A stretch of 35,310 nucleotides of DNA from Candidatus Binatia bacterium (GCA_035631035.1 DASQJL010000099.1:1-35310), one strand, 5' to 3'; counted from the stretch's first letter, positions 7,384 through 15,452 are shown. Notes: generated by a model from the letters alone, not told the origin. Made by a program: numbers and translations.

Positions 7384-8862
7384 ATGGCCCCGAGTGATAC
7401 GATTCCCGCGACCCTCCTCGCCTCCGGCGGAAAGCTCCTGATCGGCGCCGAGTGGCGCGAGGCGGCCTCCGGCAAGCGCTTCACGACCCTCAACCCCGCG
7501 ACCGCCGAGCCGATCCTGGACGTGGCCGAAGGGGACGGTCCGGACATCGATCTCGCCGTGCGCGCCGCTCGGGCCGCGCTCGATGGCGCCTGGGGCAAGA
7601 TGTCCGCCTCCGAGCGCGGCGTCCTCCTCTGGAAGCTGGCCGACCTCCTCGAGAAGAACAAAGACGAGCTGGCCCGGCTGGAGACGCTCGACACCGGAAA
7701 GCCGATCGCCGAATCCTCGCGCATCGACATTCCCCTGGCCGTGGACGTGCTCCGCTACTGCGCGGGCGCCGCGACCAAGCTCGAGGGGAGCACCATCCCC
7801 GTGAGCGGCCCCTTCTTCAACTACACGCTGAAGGAGCCGATCGGCGTCGTGGGGCTGATCGTCCCCTGGAACTTCCCCATCTTGATGGCAGCTCGAAAGG
7901 TGGCGCCCGCGCTCGCCGCGGGAAACGCCGTGGTCCTGAAGCCGGCCGAGGAATCGCCGCTCACGGCGCTCCGCCTGGGCGAGCTCGCCCTGGAAGCGGG
8001 GCTTCCCCCGGGCGCGCTGAACGTGGTGCCGGGGTACGGCCCCACGGCGGGCGCCGCGCTCGTGGCGCATCCCGGCGTGGCGGGGATCGCGTTCACCGGC
8101 GAGACCGGAACGGGGCGGCTCATCATGCAGAACGCCTCGGGCACGCTGAAGAAGCTGTCGCTCGAGCTGGGAGGCAAGTCGCCGAACATCGTGCTCGAAG
8201 ACGCGGACATGGAGACGGCCGCGCGCGCGGCGATGGCGGCGATCTTCTACAACAAAGGCGAGGTCTGCACGGCGGGCTCGCGGCTCTTCGTCCAGAAGGG
8301 CGCCCACGACGCCCTGCTCGAGAAGGTGGTGGACCGCGCGAACAAGCTGGTCCAGGGCGATCCGATGGATTCCAAGACGCGCCTGGGACCGCAGATCTCC
8401 GAGGCGCAGGTGGACCGCATCCGCCGCTACGTGGAGATCGGATCGAAGGAGGGCGCGCGCCTCGCGCTGGGCGGCGAGCCCGCGCGGGTCGGCAACGGCA
8501 AGGGCTACTTCTGGAAGCCGACCATCTTCGACGGCGTGAAGAACGACATGACCATCGCGCGCGAGGAGATCTTCGGCCCCGTGCTCGCGGTGCTCGCTTT
8601 CGACAGCTTCGACGACGCGATCGCGATGGCGAACGACACCGCCTACGGCCTGGCCGCGGCGGTCTGGACCCGCGACGTGAAGAAGGCGCACCAGGCGGCC
8701 CGACGGCTGCAGGCGGGAACGGTCTGGATCAACACCTACAACATGTACGACGCCGCCTCGCCCTACGGCGGCATGAAGTCCTCGGGCTTCGGCCGCGAAT
8801 CGGGACTGGCCGGCCTCGAGTTCTACTCCCAGACGAAGAGCGTCTGGGTGGATCTCTCGTGA
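7384..8862 (+). CDS. NAD(P)-dependent aldehyde dehydrogenase (492 aa)
   Basis: A full-length ALDH superfamily enzyme oxidising an aldehyde to the acid. It shows PWNFP with N163, the cofactor-loop segment FTGETGTGR, the general-base Glu in LELGGKSPN (E261), the nucleophile in GEVCTAGSR (C295) and the EEIFGPV and GGMKSSGFGRE signatures near the C-terminus. The sequence is closest in style to betaine-aldehyde/phenylacetaldehyde-type dehydrogenases, but substrate cannot be fixed from motifs. ATG at 7384 has GGAG upstream and starts just after the hbd stop, so the two are almost certainly co-transcribed. Its place beside hbd and crotonases suggests it feeds an acid into the CoA pathway. Confidence 0.95.
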   Translation: MAPSDTIPATLLASGGKLLIGAEWREAASGKRFTTLNPATAEPILDVAEGDGPDIDLAVRAARAALDGAWGKMSASERGVLLWKLADLLEKNKDELARLETLDTGKPIAESSRIDIPLAVDVLRYCAGAATKLEGSTIPVSGPFFNYTLKEPIGVVGLIVPWNFPILMAARKVAPALAAGNAVVLKPAEESPLTALRLGELALEAGLPPGALNVVPGYGPTAGAALVAHPGVAGIAFTGETGTGRLIMQNASGTLKKLSLELGGKSPNIVLEDADMETAARAAMAAIFYNKGEVCTAGSRLFVQKGAHDALLEKVVDRANKLVQGDPMDSKTRLGPQISEAQVDRIRRYVEIGSKEGARLALGGEPARVGNGKGYFWKPTIFDGVKNDMTIAREEIFGPVLAVLAFDSFDDAIAMANDTAYGLAAAVWTRDVKKAHQAARRLQAGTVWINTYNMYDAASPYGGMKSSGFGRESGLAGLEFYSQTKSVWVDLS

Positions 8863-8887
8863 GGGAGGGCCGGAAGCCCCCGACGCC

Positions 8888-9694
8888 GTGCCGGACCCCA
8901 GTTCCATAGGAGCGCCGATCGCCTGGCCGGTCGGCCCGCTTCCCGACGCCGCGCCATCCGGGGCCGCCGCATCCAGACCCCCCGATCTCTCGATCATTCT
9001 GCCCGTCTACAACGAGCGCGAGAGCCTGCCGCCGCTGATCGCCGAGATCCATGCCGCGCTCCGCGGCACGCCACACTCCTACGAAATCCTGCTCGTCGAC
9101 GACGGCAGCACCGACGGAAGCGCCGAGGTGATCCGCGCGGCGGCGCTCGAGTCCCCCGCCGTCACGGGGATCGTCTTCGAGAAGAACGCGGGCCAGAGCG
9201 CCGCCTTCGCCGCCGGGTTCCGCTTCGCGCGCGGGGACGTGCTGATTACCATGGACGCCGACGGCCAGAACGACCCGGCCGACATCCCCGTCCTCCTGGC
9301 CGCGCTCGAGAACGCCGACGTCGCCGCGGGCATCCGCGCGGCGCGCGCCGACGGATGGCGACGGCGCGCGTCGTCGAAGATCGCGAACGCGGTGCGGCGC
9401 GCCGTCGTCGGCGACCACATCGTCGACACCGGCTGCTCGCTCAAGGCCTACCGCCGCCGCGCGGTGGAGGGGATTCCCTTCTTCGCCGGCGCGCATCGAT
9501 TTCTCGCCGGCATCTGCGAGATGCGGGGCGCCCGCGTCGCGCAGATTCCGGTCCGGCACCGTCCGCGCCTTCGCGGCGTCTCCAAGTACGGCGTCGGCAA
9601 CCGCCTCTTCCGGGGCATCCGCGACCTGATCGGCGTCCGCTGGCTCCGGTCGCGCCTGCTCCAGTTCCGTGTCCGGGAGGTCATCCATGGATAA
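8888..9694 (+). CDS. Family 2 glycosyltransferase, polyprenyl-phosphate type (268 aa)
   Basis: A GT-A fold transferase resembling dolichol-phosphate mannosyltransferase and ArnC. The N-terminal strand LSIILPVYNE, LLVDDGSTDGS, and the metal-binding DADGQND all match the family, as does the HRFLAGICE segment near the acceptor region. It lacks the two C-terminal membrane helices of ArnC-like proteins. It probably transfers a sugar from an NDP donor to a polyprenyl phosphate on the cytoplasmic face. GTG at 8888 is the likely start; the spacing to a GGAGGG is long. The last eight bases overlap the LAB_N gene, and an ArnT-like transferase follows, so the three make one lipid-linked sugar pathway. 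The sugar is unknown. Confidence 0.9.
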   Translation: MPDPSSIGAPIAWPVGPLPDAAPSGAAASRPPDLSIILPVYNERESLPPLIAEIHAALRGTPHSYEILLVDDGSTDGSAEVIRAAALESPAVTGIVFEKNAGQSAAFAAGFRFARGDVLITMDADGQNDPADIPVLLAALENADVAAGIRAARADGWRRRASSKIANAVRRAVVGDHIVDTGCSLKAYRRRAVEGIPFFAGAHRFLAGICEMRGARVAQIPVRHRPRLRGVSKYGVGNRLFRGIRDLIGVRWLRSRLLQFRVREVIHG

Positions 9695-9983
9695 GTGGTT
9701 CTCTTCGGCGCCCATGTGGTACGTGGTGGGACTGGTGGGCCAGATCCTCTTCGGCTCGCGGTTCTTCGTGCAGTGGGTCGCCTCGGAATGGGCGAAGCGC
9801 CCGGTGTTCCCCCGCGGCTTCTGGTATCTGAGCCTCGTGGGCGGCTGCGCGCTGTTCGTCTACGCCCTGCATCAGAAGGATCCGGTCTTCGCGATCGGGC
9901 AGGGCGCGGGTCTTCTCGTCTACGCGCGCAACCTCATGCTGGATCACCGGCCGCAGGCGGCCGCCGTACCCAGCGCGCCCTGA
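9687..9983 (+). CDS. LAB_N (lipid A biosynthesis N-terminal) domain membrane protein (98 aa)
   Basis: This small integral membrane protein has about three hydrophobic helices and the LAB_N hallmarks: WYVVGLVGQILFGSRFFVQW, then FPRGFWYLSLVGG and a YALHQKDPVFAIGQ segment. LAB_N proteins occur as N-terminal parts of lipid A disaccharide synthases or as small stand-alone proteins beside GT2 and ArnT-like genes, where they are suspected of flipping or assisting lipid-linked sugars (inference). ATG at 9687 is chosen because GGGAGG stands seven bases upstream; the frame also has a GTG at 9669. The gene overlaps the GT2 gene and its TGA overlaps the probable start of the next gene. Confidence 0.92.
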   Translation: MDKWFSSAPMWYVVGLVGQILFGSRFFVQWVASEWAKRPVFPRGFWYLSLVGGCALFVYALHQKDPVFAIGQGAGLLVYARNLMLDHRPQAAAVPSAP

Positions 9984-11590
9984 CCCTCTCTCGTCTCGCC
10001 TGGGCGGGGCCGGCGCTCGCGCTCATCCTCACGTGCGGCGCCCTCGGCCTGATGGAGCCGACCGACGCCCGCTACGCCGAGATCGGGCGCGAGATGGTCG
10101 CCAGCGGCGACTGGCTGATTCCGCGGCTGAACGGCGTGACGCACCTGGACAAGCCGCCGGTGGCCTACTGGGCCGCGGCCGCGGGGATGCAGGTGCTGGG
10201 TGTGAACGCGGCCGGGGCCCGCATCGGCGCGGCCCTCGCGGCCGCGTTCCTCTTCTGGGCCGCCGCCTGCATCGCGCGCCGAGCCGGGGTCGCGCCGCGC
10301 GAGTCCTTCCTGGCGCCCCTCGTCCTTGCCTCGAGCGCCCTCGCGTTCGCCCTCTCGCGCCTGCTCGCGACCGACATTTTCCTCGCGGCGGCCGTCGCCG
10401 CCTTCTATGTCGCCTGGCTCGCGCCGGAAGGGCGCGGGCGCCTGTGGATGTTCGTGGCGCTGGGGCTGGGATTCCTGATCAAGGGGCCGGTCGTCTTCGT
10501 GCACACGCTGCTTCCGCTCTTTGTCGCGGCGCTGTGGCGCCGGGATCGCGGCGTGCTCGCGGGGCTGGGCAGCCGCCTGGGCTGGGCGGTCTTCGCGCTG
10601 GTCGCGTTTCCCTGGTACGTCATCGTGGCCGAGCAGACGCCGGGACTCCTCGGATGGCTCCTCAAGAAGGAGATCTGGCTGCGCTACACGAGCACGGTCC
10701 ATCACCGTCCCGGACCGCCCTGGTACTTCGCGGCGATCCTGGTGGCGGGGGCGCTGCCGTGGACGGCCGCGGCCCTCGACGGGCTCTTCCGGAGCGCGCG
10801 CGGCGCGGCGCGGTCGCCCACCCCTGCCGCGTCGGCGCTCGTCGCGTGGGCCGTCGTGCCGGTGCTCTTCTTCTCGGCCTCCGGCTCGAAGCTCCCCGCG
10901 TACGTACTCCCGGAGCTGACGGCCGTCGCGATCCTGGCGGCCTGCGCGCTCGCGCGCTCCGCGTGCCTGGCGCGCTGGGGAACGGCGTCGCTCTTCGCCG
11001 CGCTCGCGATCGCGATCGAAGCGGCGGGACCGCGCGCGCTGGCCGGTCTGGTGGGCGCGCAGCACGCCGCGACCCTGCCGCTCCCGCCGCTCGCCCACGT
11101 CGCGGCGGCCACGTTCGCCGCCGGCGCGATCGCGGCGGCTGCGCGCATGCCGGCCGCCGCCGCGATCGCGGGGCTCGCCGCGTGGTACGGTCTCCTGGGC
11201 GGGGCGCGCGCCATCGAGGGGCCGCTCGGATCCCCCGTGCAGGTTGCGGGGATCATGGAGCGCACGCGCCAGCCGGGGGAGCCGGTCATCGAGCTGGGCG
11301 CCTTCTCGGCGGGGCTTCCCTTCTATGCGGGCGCGACGATCCCGATGGTGGACGTGCCGCGCTCCGAGGCGTTCGAATCGCCGGGTACCGAGCGCCGGGC
11401 GTTTCTGGACGAGAGCGCCCTCCCCGCGCTGATCCGGGGCTCGGGCCGCGTCTGGGTCTACGGCCCGCGCGACCGCGCCGCACGGGAAGCCGATACCCTG
11501 GGGGTCCGCTACGAAGTGGTGGCGCGCACCCGGAATCGAGAGCTGGGATTGCTCGAGCCGATGCCGCCCAGCACCGGCATCGTGCGATAG
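9980..11590 (+). CDS. ArnT/PMT-like membrane glycosyltransferase (family 39/83, about 536 aa)
   Basis: A polytopic membrane transferase of the GT-C fold, moving a sugar from a polyprenyl-phosphate carrier to lipid A, a protein or another envelope acceptor. After the first helix comes EPTDARYAEIGREM with the acidic residues that bind and activate the donor, then GDWLIPRLNG and HLDKPPVAYW, all typical of ArnT-like enzymes. Many further hydrophobic helices and a soluble C-terminal part follow. The start is unusual: between the stop of the upstream gene and the first helix the frame holds no ATG, GTG or TTG. CTG at 9980, overlapping the upstream TGA as CTGA, is the best guess. ATG at 10052 would remove the first helix. 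Coupled translation with the LAB_N gene is likely. Confidence 0.85.
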   Translation: MTLSRLAWAGPALALILTCGALGLMEPTDARYAEIGREMVASGDWLIPRLNGVTHLDKPPVAYWAAAAGMQVLGVNAAGARIGAALAAAFLFWAAACIARRAGVAPRESFLAPLVLASSALAFALSRLLATDIFLAAAVAAFYVAWLAPEGRGRLWMFVALGLGFLIKGPVVFVHTLLPLFVAALWRRDRGVLAGLGSRLGWAVFALVAFPWYVIVAEQTPGLLGWLLKKEIWLRYTSTVHHRPGPPWYFAAILVAGALPWTAAALDGLFRSARGAARSPTPAASALVAWAVVPVLFFSASGSKLPAYVLPELTAVAILAACALARSACLARWGTASLFAALAIAIEAAGPRALAGLVGAQHAATLPLPPLAHVAAATFAAGAIAAAARMPAAAAIAGLAAWYGLLGGARAIEGPLGSPVQVAGIMERTRQPGEPVIELGAFSAGLPFYAGATIPMVDVPRSEAFESPGTERRAFLDESALPALIRGSGRVWVYGPRDRAAREADTLGVRYEVVARTRNRELGLLEPMPPSTGIVR

Positions 11591-11598
11591 GAGGACCC

Positions 11599-12387
11599 AT
11601 GTCCGAAGTACGGCTGGAACGGCGCGGCTTGATCGCGCTCCTTACCTTGAACCGTCCCGACGCCTTGAATGCGCTCTCGGTTTCGATGGCCTCGGAGCTG
11701 GCCCTGGCCGTCGAGGAAGCATCGCGGAGCGAGGACGTGCGCATCATCGTCATCACCGGCGAAGGGCGGGCCTTCTCGGCGGGGGGCGACATTGGGTTCA
11801 TGAAGAAGGTCATCGATCAGGGGGGGCGGTTCGAGGATTTCGAGCCGCTGGTGGGTGGCGGCCCGGGCGTCGTTCGCGCCATCGTGCGCGCGAAGGTGCC
11901 CGTCCTCGCGGCCGTCAACGGTGTCGCGGCAGGCGGGGGAATGAGCCTGGCCCTGGCGTGCGACATCCGGTGGGCGGCCGAGGGAGCGCGCTTTGGGCAG
12001 TCCTTCGTCAAGATCGGTCTTCATCCCGATTGGGGGGCCGTGTACACCCTCCCCCGTCTGGTTGGCGTCTCCCGCGCGCTCGAGTTGATGTGGACCGGCG
12101 ACCTCATCGGCGCGGTCGAAGCCGAGCGGATCGGGCTGGTGAGCCGGGTGCTGCCTCCGGATCGCCTTCTGCCCGAGATGCTCGACTTCGCGACGCGCCT
12201 GGCGCGCGGCCCCGATATCGCTCTGTCCGAGATCAAGCGCTCGGTAGGCGAGTCGCTCGGATACACCCTGGAAGAGGCGCTGGCCCGGGAGTTGAACGCG
12301 CAGGAGCGCTGCTGGGGAACGGCCGACGCGAAGGAGGGGATCAAGGCGTTCCTGGAAAAGCGCGAGGCGAAGTTCGAGGGACGCTAG
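11599..12387 (+). CDS. Crotonase-family enzyme, PaaG-like isomerase (262 aa)
   Basis: A complete crotonase fold with the oxyanion-hole segments AFSAGGDI and NGVAAGGGMS. The two glutamates used by enoyl-CoA hydratase are replaced by Ser (S116 and S135), whereas Asp is present in LHPDWGA (D144), matching the catalytic Asp of PaaG in LIPDCGG. It should therefore isomerise (for example the ring epoxide of phenylacetyl-CoA, or a 3-enoyl-CoA) rather than hydrate. The start is ATG at 11599, four bases after AGGAGG; upstream in-frame sequence is the shadow of the previous gene. It continues the operon and is followed by a true hydratase. A response-regulator relic overlaps the last bases on the other strand. 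Confidence 0.9.
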   Translation: MSEVRLERRGLIALLTLNRPDALNALSVSMASELALAVEEASRSEDVRIIVITGEGRAFSAGGDIGFMKKVIDQGGRFEDFEPLVGGGPGVVRAIVRAKVPVLAAVNGVAAGGGMSLALACDIRWAAEGARFGQSFVKIGLHPDWGAVYTLPRLVGVSRALELMWTGDLIGAVEAERIGLVSRVLPPDRLLPEMLDFATRLARGPDIALSEIKRSVGESLGYTLEEALARELNAQERCWGTADAKEGIKAFLEKREAKFEGR

Positions 12388-12464
12388 TCCCCGTCGGCCA
12401 TTCGATAGCCCACGCCCGTCTCGGTGAGGAGAAGCCGCGGACGCGCGGGCTCCGCCTCCAGCTT
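12384..12464 (-). pseudogene. Relic of an OmpR/KdpE-family response regulator (C-terminal wing)
   Basis: The last 26 codons before a TAG on the minus strand read KLEAEPARPR followed by LLLTETGVGYR. These are the recognition-helix exit and beta-hairpin wing that end KdpE/PhoB-type winged-helix domains (consensus RRKLE-DP-RPRYLLTEPGVGYRL). Upstream of this the frame has no recognisable helix or receiver domain, and no start, so only the tail of a former gene survives. It abuts and slightly overlaps the stop of the crotonase gene. A hybrid histidine kinase with a KdpD-like membrane domain occurs 8 kb away, but no link is shown. Confidence 0.6.
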
Positions 12465-12658
12465 GCATGATCCGGCATCGCCGGCGGGCGACGGCGGAGT
12501 CCTAGCCGCGCCTCCGTCTGGTGACGTTCCCGGGCTGGCGCCCGCCCATGGAACCGGGTAAGCTCCCGGCACGATCGACGAATAGCGGCAGGACCCCGAG
12601 GCGCCGGCAGGGCCGGCCCGCCGGTCCCCGTGACCCCGCGAACCAGGAGGACCGAACC

Positions 12659-13468
12659 GTGACCCCCGAGACCATGGCCGCGCCCAGCGGCCTCTGCACG
12701 TACCGCACCGAGAGCGGCATCGCGATCCTCGAGCTGTGCGATCCGCCGGCCAACACCTACACCTATGAAATGATGCGCGCGCTGGACGAGGCGATCTTGA
12801 AGGCGCGCTTCGACGAGAACGTGCACGTCATCCTGCTCCGCGGCGCGGGCGACAAGTTCTTCTGCGCGGGCGCGAATATCAAGATGCTCCAGACCGCCAA
12901 TCCGGTCTTCAAGTACTACTTCTGCCTCCACGCCAACGAGACGCTGAACCGCCTGGAGCAGACGCCCAAGCTGGTGATCGCGGCGCTGAACGGCCACTGC
13001 GTCGGCGGCGGCCTGGAGATCGCGATGGCGGCGGATATCCGGATCGCGAAGAAGGGCGCGGGCAAGATCGGTCTTCCGGAAGTAACGCTGGGCGTCCTCC
13101 CCGGCACCGGCGGCACGCAGCGCCTGGGCCGGCTGGTCGGGAAGCCGCGCGCGATCGAGATGATGGCGCTGGGCTCCACCTTCTCCTTCGAGGAAGCCGA
13201 GCAGATGGGGCTGGTCAACCACGTCTGGGACGCCGAGGGCTTCGACGCCAAGATCATGGAGTTCGCGCGGCAGTTCACGCCGCCGAACAAGGCCTCGAAG
13301 GCCGTCGGCCGGATCAAGCGCTCCGTGCAATCGGGGCTGGAGGCCGCATTCGGCGAAGGGCTCGCCATCGAGCGCGAGCTGCAGCAGCAGCTCTTCCAGA
13401 GCGAGGACGCGAAGGAAGGGCTGACCGCCTACGTCGAGAAGCGCGCCGCCAAGTTCAGCGGCAAGTAG
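12659..13468 (+). CDS. Enoyl-CoA hydratase (269 aa)
   Basis: A crotonase that adds water to trans-2-enoyl-CoA. The oxyanion segments FFCAGANI and CVGGGLE are present, and both catalytic glutamates are in place (E120 in GGGLE and E141 in GLPEVTLG), followed by the GTGGTQRL loop. GTG at 12659 is chosen because AGGAGG lies eight bases before it; the open frame extends upstream to 12521 but that part is Arg/Pro-rich and unlike the family. The 270-bp gap before it contains the response-regulator relic. It works with the hbd-type dehydrogenase upstream. The next gene, a CoA-transferase subunit, begins ten bases after the stop. Confidence 0.94.
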   Translation: MTPETMAAPSGLCTYRTESGIAILELCDPPANTYTYEMMRALDEAILKARFDENVHVILLRGAGDKFFCAGANIKMLQTANPVFKYYFCLHANETLNRLEQTPKLVIAALNGHCVGGGLEIAMAADIRIAKKGAGKIGLPEVTLGVLPGTGGTQRLGRLVGKPRAIEMMALGSTFSFEEAEQMGLVNHVWDAEGFDAKIMEFARQFTPPNKASKAVGRIKRSVQSGLEAAFGEGLAIERELQQQLFQSEDAKEGLTAYVEKRAAKFSGK

Positions 13469-13478
13469 TCCTCGCGCC

Positions 13479-14252
13479 GTGACGCCGCCGGTCGCTCCGC
13501 GGGAGCGGATGGTGCTGCGCGCGGCGCGCGAGATCCAGGAGGGGGAGACCGTGTTCGTGGGAACGCGGCTTCCCCTTCTCGCGTATCTGGTCGCCAAGCG
13601 CACGCACGCGCCGCATGCCGTGGCGCTGTACGAGAACGGGCTCATCCGCGAAGAGGCCGCGCGCGAGCTTCTCTTCACGATGGGCGATCCGCCGAACATC
13701 CTGGACGCGACCATGGCGTCGACCACGATCGACGTCATGGGGATGCTGGCGGCGGGACGCGTGGACCTCGGCCTCCTGGGCGGCGCCGAAGTCGACCGCT
13801 ACGGCAACGTGAACTCGACCGAGGTCCCGGGGCGGGACGGCGGCATCACGCGGCTTCCGGGAAGCGGCGGCGCGGCCGACATCATCGCGCTGGCGCGACG
13901 CACGGTGATCCTGATGCCGCAGGAGAAGCGGCGGCTGGTTCCGCGCGTGTCGTTCCGCACGTCGCCGGGGCGAGGGGACGGCCCGGGATGGCGCGCGGCG
14001 CAGGGCCTTCCGCCGGGCGGGCCCAGCGCCATCGTCACGACGGTCGCGGTCTTCCGCTTCGACGCCGTGATCGAAGAGGCGTTCCTTTCCGAGATCTATC
14101 CCGGCCTCTCCGTGGACCACGCCCTCGTGGGCATGAGCTGGGAGCCGCGCATCCAGCAGCCGATCGGCCTCACGCCGCCGTTCACGGACGAGGAGATCGG
14201 CGCGCTCCGAGCCATCGACCCCGAGGGGTTCTGGACCGGCACGCGCGCCTAG
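13479..14252 (+). CDS. CoA-transferase family I, beta subunit (GctB/IpdB-like, 257 aa)
   Basis: Family I CoA-transferases move CoA between acids using a glutamate of the beta subunit. Here the segment ALYENGLI carries the ENG motif with the expected catalytic Glu (E52). LGLLGGAEVDRYGNVNST and RLPGSGGAADI match the GctB/IpdB branch. An alpha subunit is required, yet none lies beside this gene; the only candidate in the window is the GctA-like gene at 24832-25866 on the other strand. GTG at 13479 is taken as the start (ATG at 13509 is an alternative and also keeps the domain); no strong ribosome site is seen. It closes the acyl-CoA gene run. Substrate unknown; a hydrolase role as in IpdAB is possible. 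Confidence 0.87.
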   Translation: MTPPVAPRERMVLRAAREIQEGETVFVGTRLPLLAYLVAKRTHAPHAVALYENGLIREEAARELLFTMGDPPNILDATMASTTIDVMGMLAAGRVDLGLLGGAEVDRYGNVNSTEVPGRDGGITRLPGSGGAADIIALARRTVILMPQEKRRLVPRVSFRTSPGRGDGPGWRAAQGLPPGGPSAIVTTVAVFRFDAVIEEAFLSEIYPGLSVDHALVGMSWEPRIQQPIGLTPPFTDEEIGALRAIDPEGFWTGTRA

Positions 14253-14257
14253 CGCGC

Positions 14258-14287
14258 TGGACACCGAAGCTCCTTCCCCACTATTCT
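14258..14287 (+). promoter_or_regulatory. Candidate sigma70-type promoter for the barrel/lipoprotein pair
   Basis: TGGACA (five of six consensus positions) and TATTCT (four of six) are separated by 18 bp. They lie about 40 bp upstream of the ATG at 14326 and just after the preceding gene's stop. Confidence 0.4.
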
Positions 14288-14325
14288 CCGCCTCATCGGG
14301 CCACACACATCACGAGGAGGGGTCA

Positions 14326-14871
14326 ATGATGCGAACGGTCGCACTCGCAGTGCTTGCGCTCGCCCTGGCCGCGGGCGTCGCGTCCGCGGCGCCGGTCGGC
14401 GTCGGCGTCGGAGCCTTCGGGGGTCTCAGCTACCCCATTCTCCAGGACGACGTGGGGAACGGCTCCGTGTACGGACTCCGCGTACCCGTCCGACTCCTGC
14501 CCATGATCACGGTCGAGCCCTACTGGCTCACCGGCAAGATGGACGACGCCACGGAGACGATCGGCGGCGTGGAGTACACGCGCGACGGCTTCGACAACAA
14601 GGGATTCGGCGCGAACGCCATCCTGGGCCGCGTGGGCGGGGCGGGCTTCCACTTCTATCCCTTCGGCGGGATCGGCTCGCACAAGCTGACGCGCGCCGGA
14701 ACGCCCGAGATCAAGGAGACGGCCTACAACTTCGGGCTGGGATTCGGGATCTCGCCGACGCCCAAGGTGTCGCTCCAGATCCGCGGCGAAGTGAACATGA
14801 TCAAGACCGGCGACACGTCGCGCAAGTTCGGGAACGCGACCGTCGGCTTGAACTACGACCTCTTACCCTGA
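14326..14871 (+). CDS. Small outer-membrane beta-barrel protein (181 aa)
   Basis: A clean signal peptide (MMRTVALAVLALALAAGVASA) is followed by alternating Gly/aromatic strands (VGVGAFGGLSYPI, YNFGLGFGISPT, SLQIRGEVNMI) and a short final strand ending LNYDLLP. This is the pattern of 8-stranded OmpA/OmpW-like barrels. No specific family could be named. ATG at 14326 (or ATG 14329) lies after GAGGAGGGG, and a candidate promoter is at 14258-14287. The lipoprotein gene begins 13 bp after the stop, so both belong to one transcript that would end at the terminator at 15453-15485. Confidence 0.75.
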   Translation: MMRTVALAVLALALAAGVASAAPVGVGVGAFGGLSYPILQDDVGNGSVYGLRVPVRLLPMITVEPYWLTGKMDDATETIGGVEYTRDGFDNKGFGANAILGRVGGAGFHFYPFGGIGSHKLTRAGTPEIKETAYNFGLGFGISPTPKVSLQIRGEVNMIKTGDTSRKFGNATVGLNYDLLP

Positions 14872-14884
14872 CGGGAGGCGCGCG

Positions 14885-15424
14885 ATGAAGAATCTGCGAT
14901 GGATTCTGCCCTGCTTGGCGCTCGTGCTCTTCGCGCCGGGCTGCATTCTGACGTCGGGCCAGTTCACGCTCGACTTCGATCTGCCGGACGTCACCGCCAC
15001 CAGCGCGACGGGAATCGTGGGCGAGCAGATCGACCTGAACGATGAGAGCGACTACAAGGACCACAAGGACAACGTCAAGGACATCTCCGACTTCGCGGTC
15101 CTCGGCACGTTCCACAACACGGGCCTGACGGACGTGGACATCGAGGTCTACATGACCCGCGACCTCACGACGCTGACCGACGCCGCCACGATCCGGTCGA
15201 CGGGCATCAAGCTCTGGGGCCCCTTCCAGGTCCCGGCCGGCGGCACGAAGACGATCGACTGGGATGCCTCGGCGGCGCTCTTCACGGCGGCCGGCAAGGC
15301 CGCGGTGCTCCAGGAGGCCAAGGGCGACGGCAACTTCACGCTCTACGCCGTCGGCTCCGCGGGCACCTACCAGTTCGACGTGGAAAACGGAAAGCTGGTG
15401 CTGGTGATCGACGTCGGAATCTGA
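14885..15424 (+). CDS. Predicted lipoprotein of unknown function (179 aa)
   Basis: The leader MKNLRWILPCLALVLFAPGC ends in a lipobox-like APGC, giving a lipid-anchored envelope protein. The mature part is rich in beta-strand-forming, acidic stretches without a recognisable domain. The segments DIEVYMTRDL and GTFHNTGLTDVDIEV suggest an immunoglobulin-like or late-embryogenesis-like fold, as in proteins that compare field-like repeats, but this is uncertain. GGGAGG lies before the ATG. It follows a small barrel gene and precedes a strong terminator. Function unknown. Confidence 0.75.
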   Translation: MKNLRWILPCLALVLFAPGCILTSGQFTLDFDLPDVTATSATGIVGEQIDLNDESDYKDHKDNVKDISDFAVLGTFHNTGLTDVDIEVYMTRDLTTLTDAATIRSTGIKLWGPFQVPAGGTKTIDWDASAALFTAAGKAAVLQEAKGDGNFTLYAVGSAGTYQFDVENGKLVLVIDVGI

Positions 15425-15452
15425 GCTGAATCCAGGGACGTTCGGATGGACC

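Noticed and set aside
7372-8997. 541-codon open frame antisense to the aldehyde dehydrogenase
   Set aside because: GC-rich third positions leave the opposite strand open; the product is Arg/Gly/Asp/His-rich without motifs, while the plus strand encodes a full ALDH with catalytic residues.
9695-9979. Extension of the ArnT-like frame back through the LAB_N gene
   Set aside because: The extra 95 residues are Arg/Gly-rich shadow of the LAB_N protein and resemble no transferase N-terminus.
10033-11598. N-terminal extension of the PaaG-like frame
   Set aside because: It is an out-of-frame reading of the ArnT-like gene; a strong AGGAGG before ATG 11599 sets the real start.
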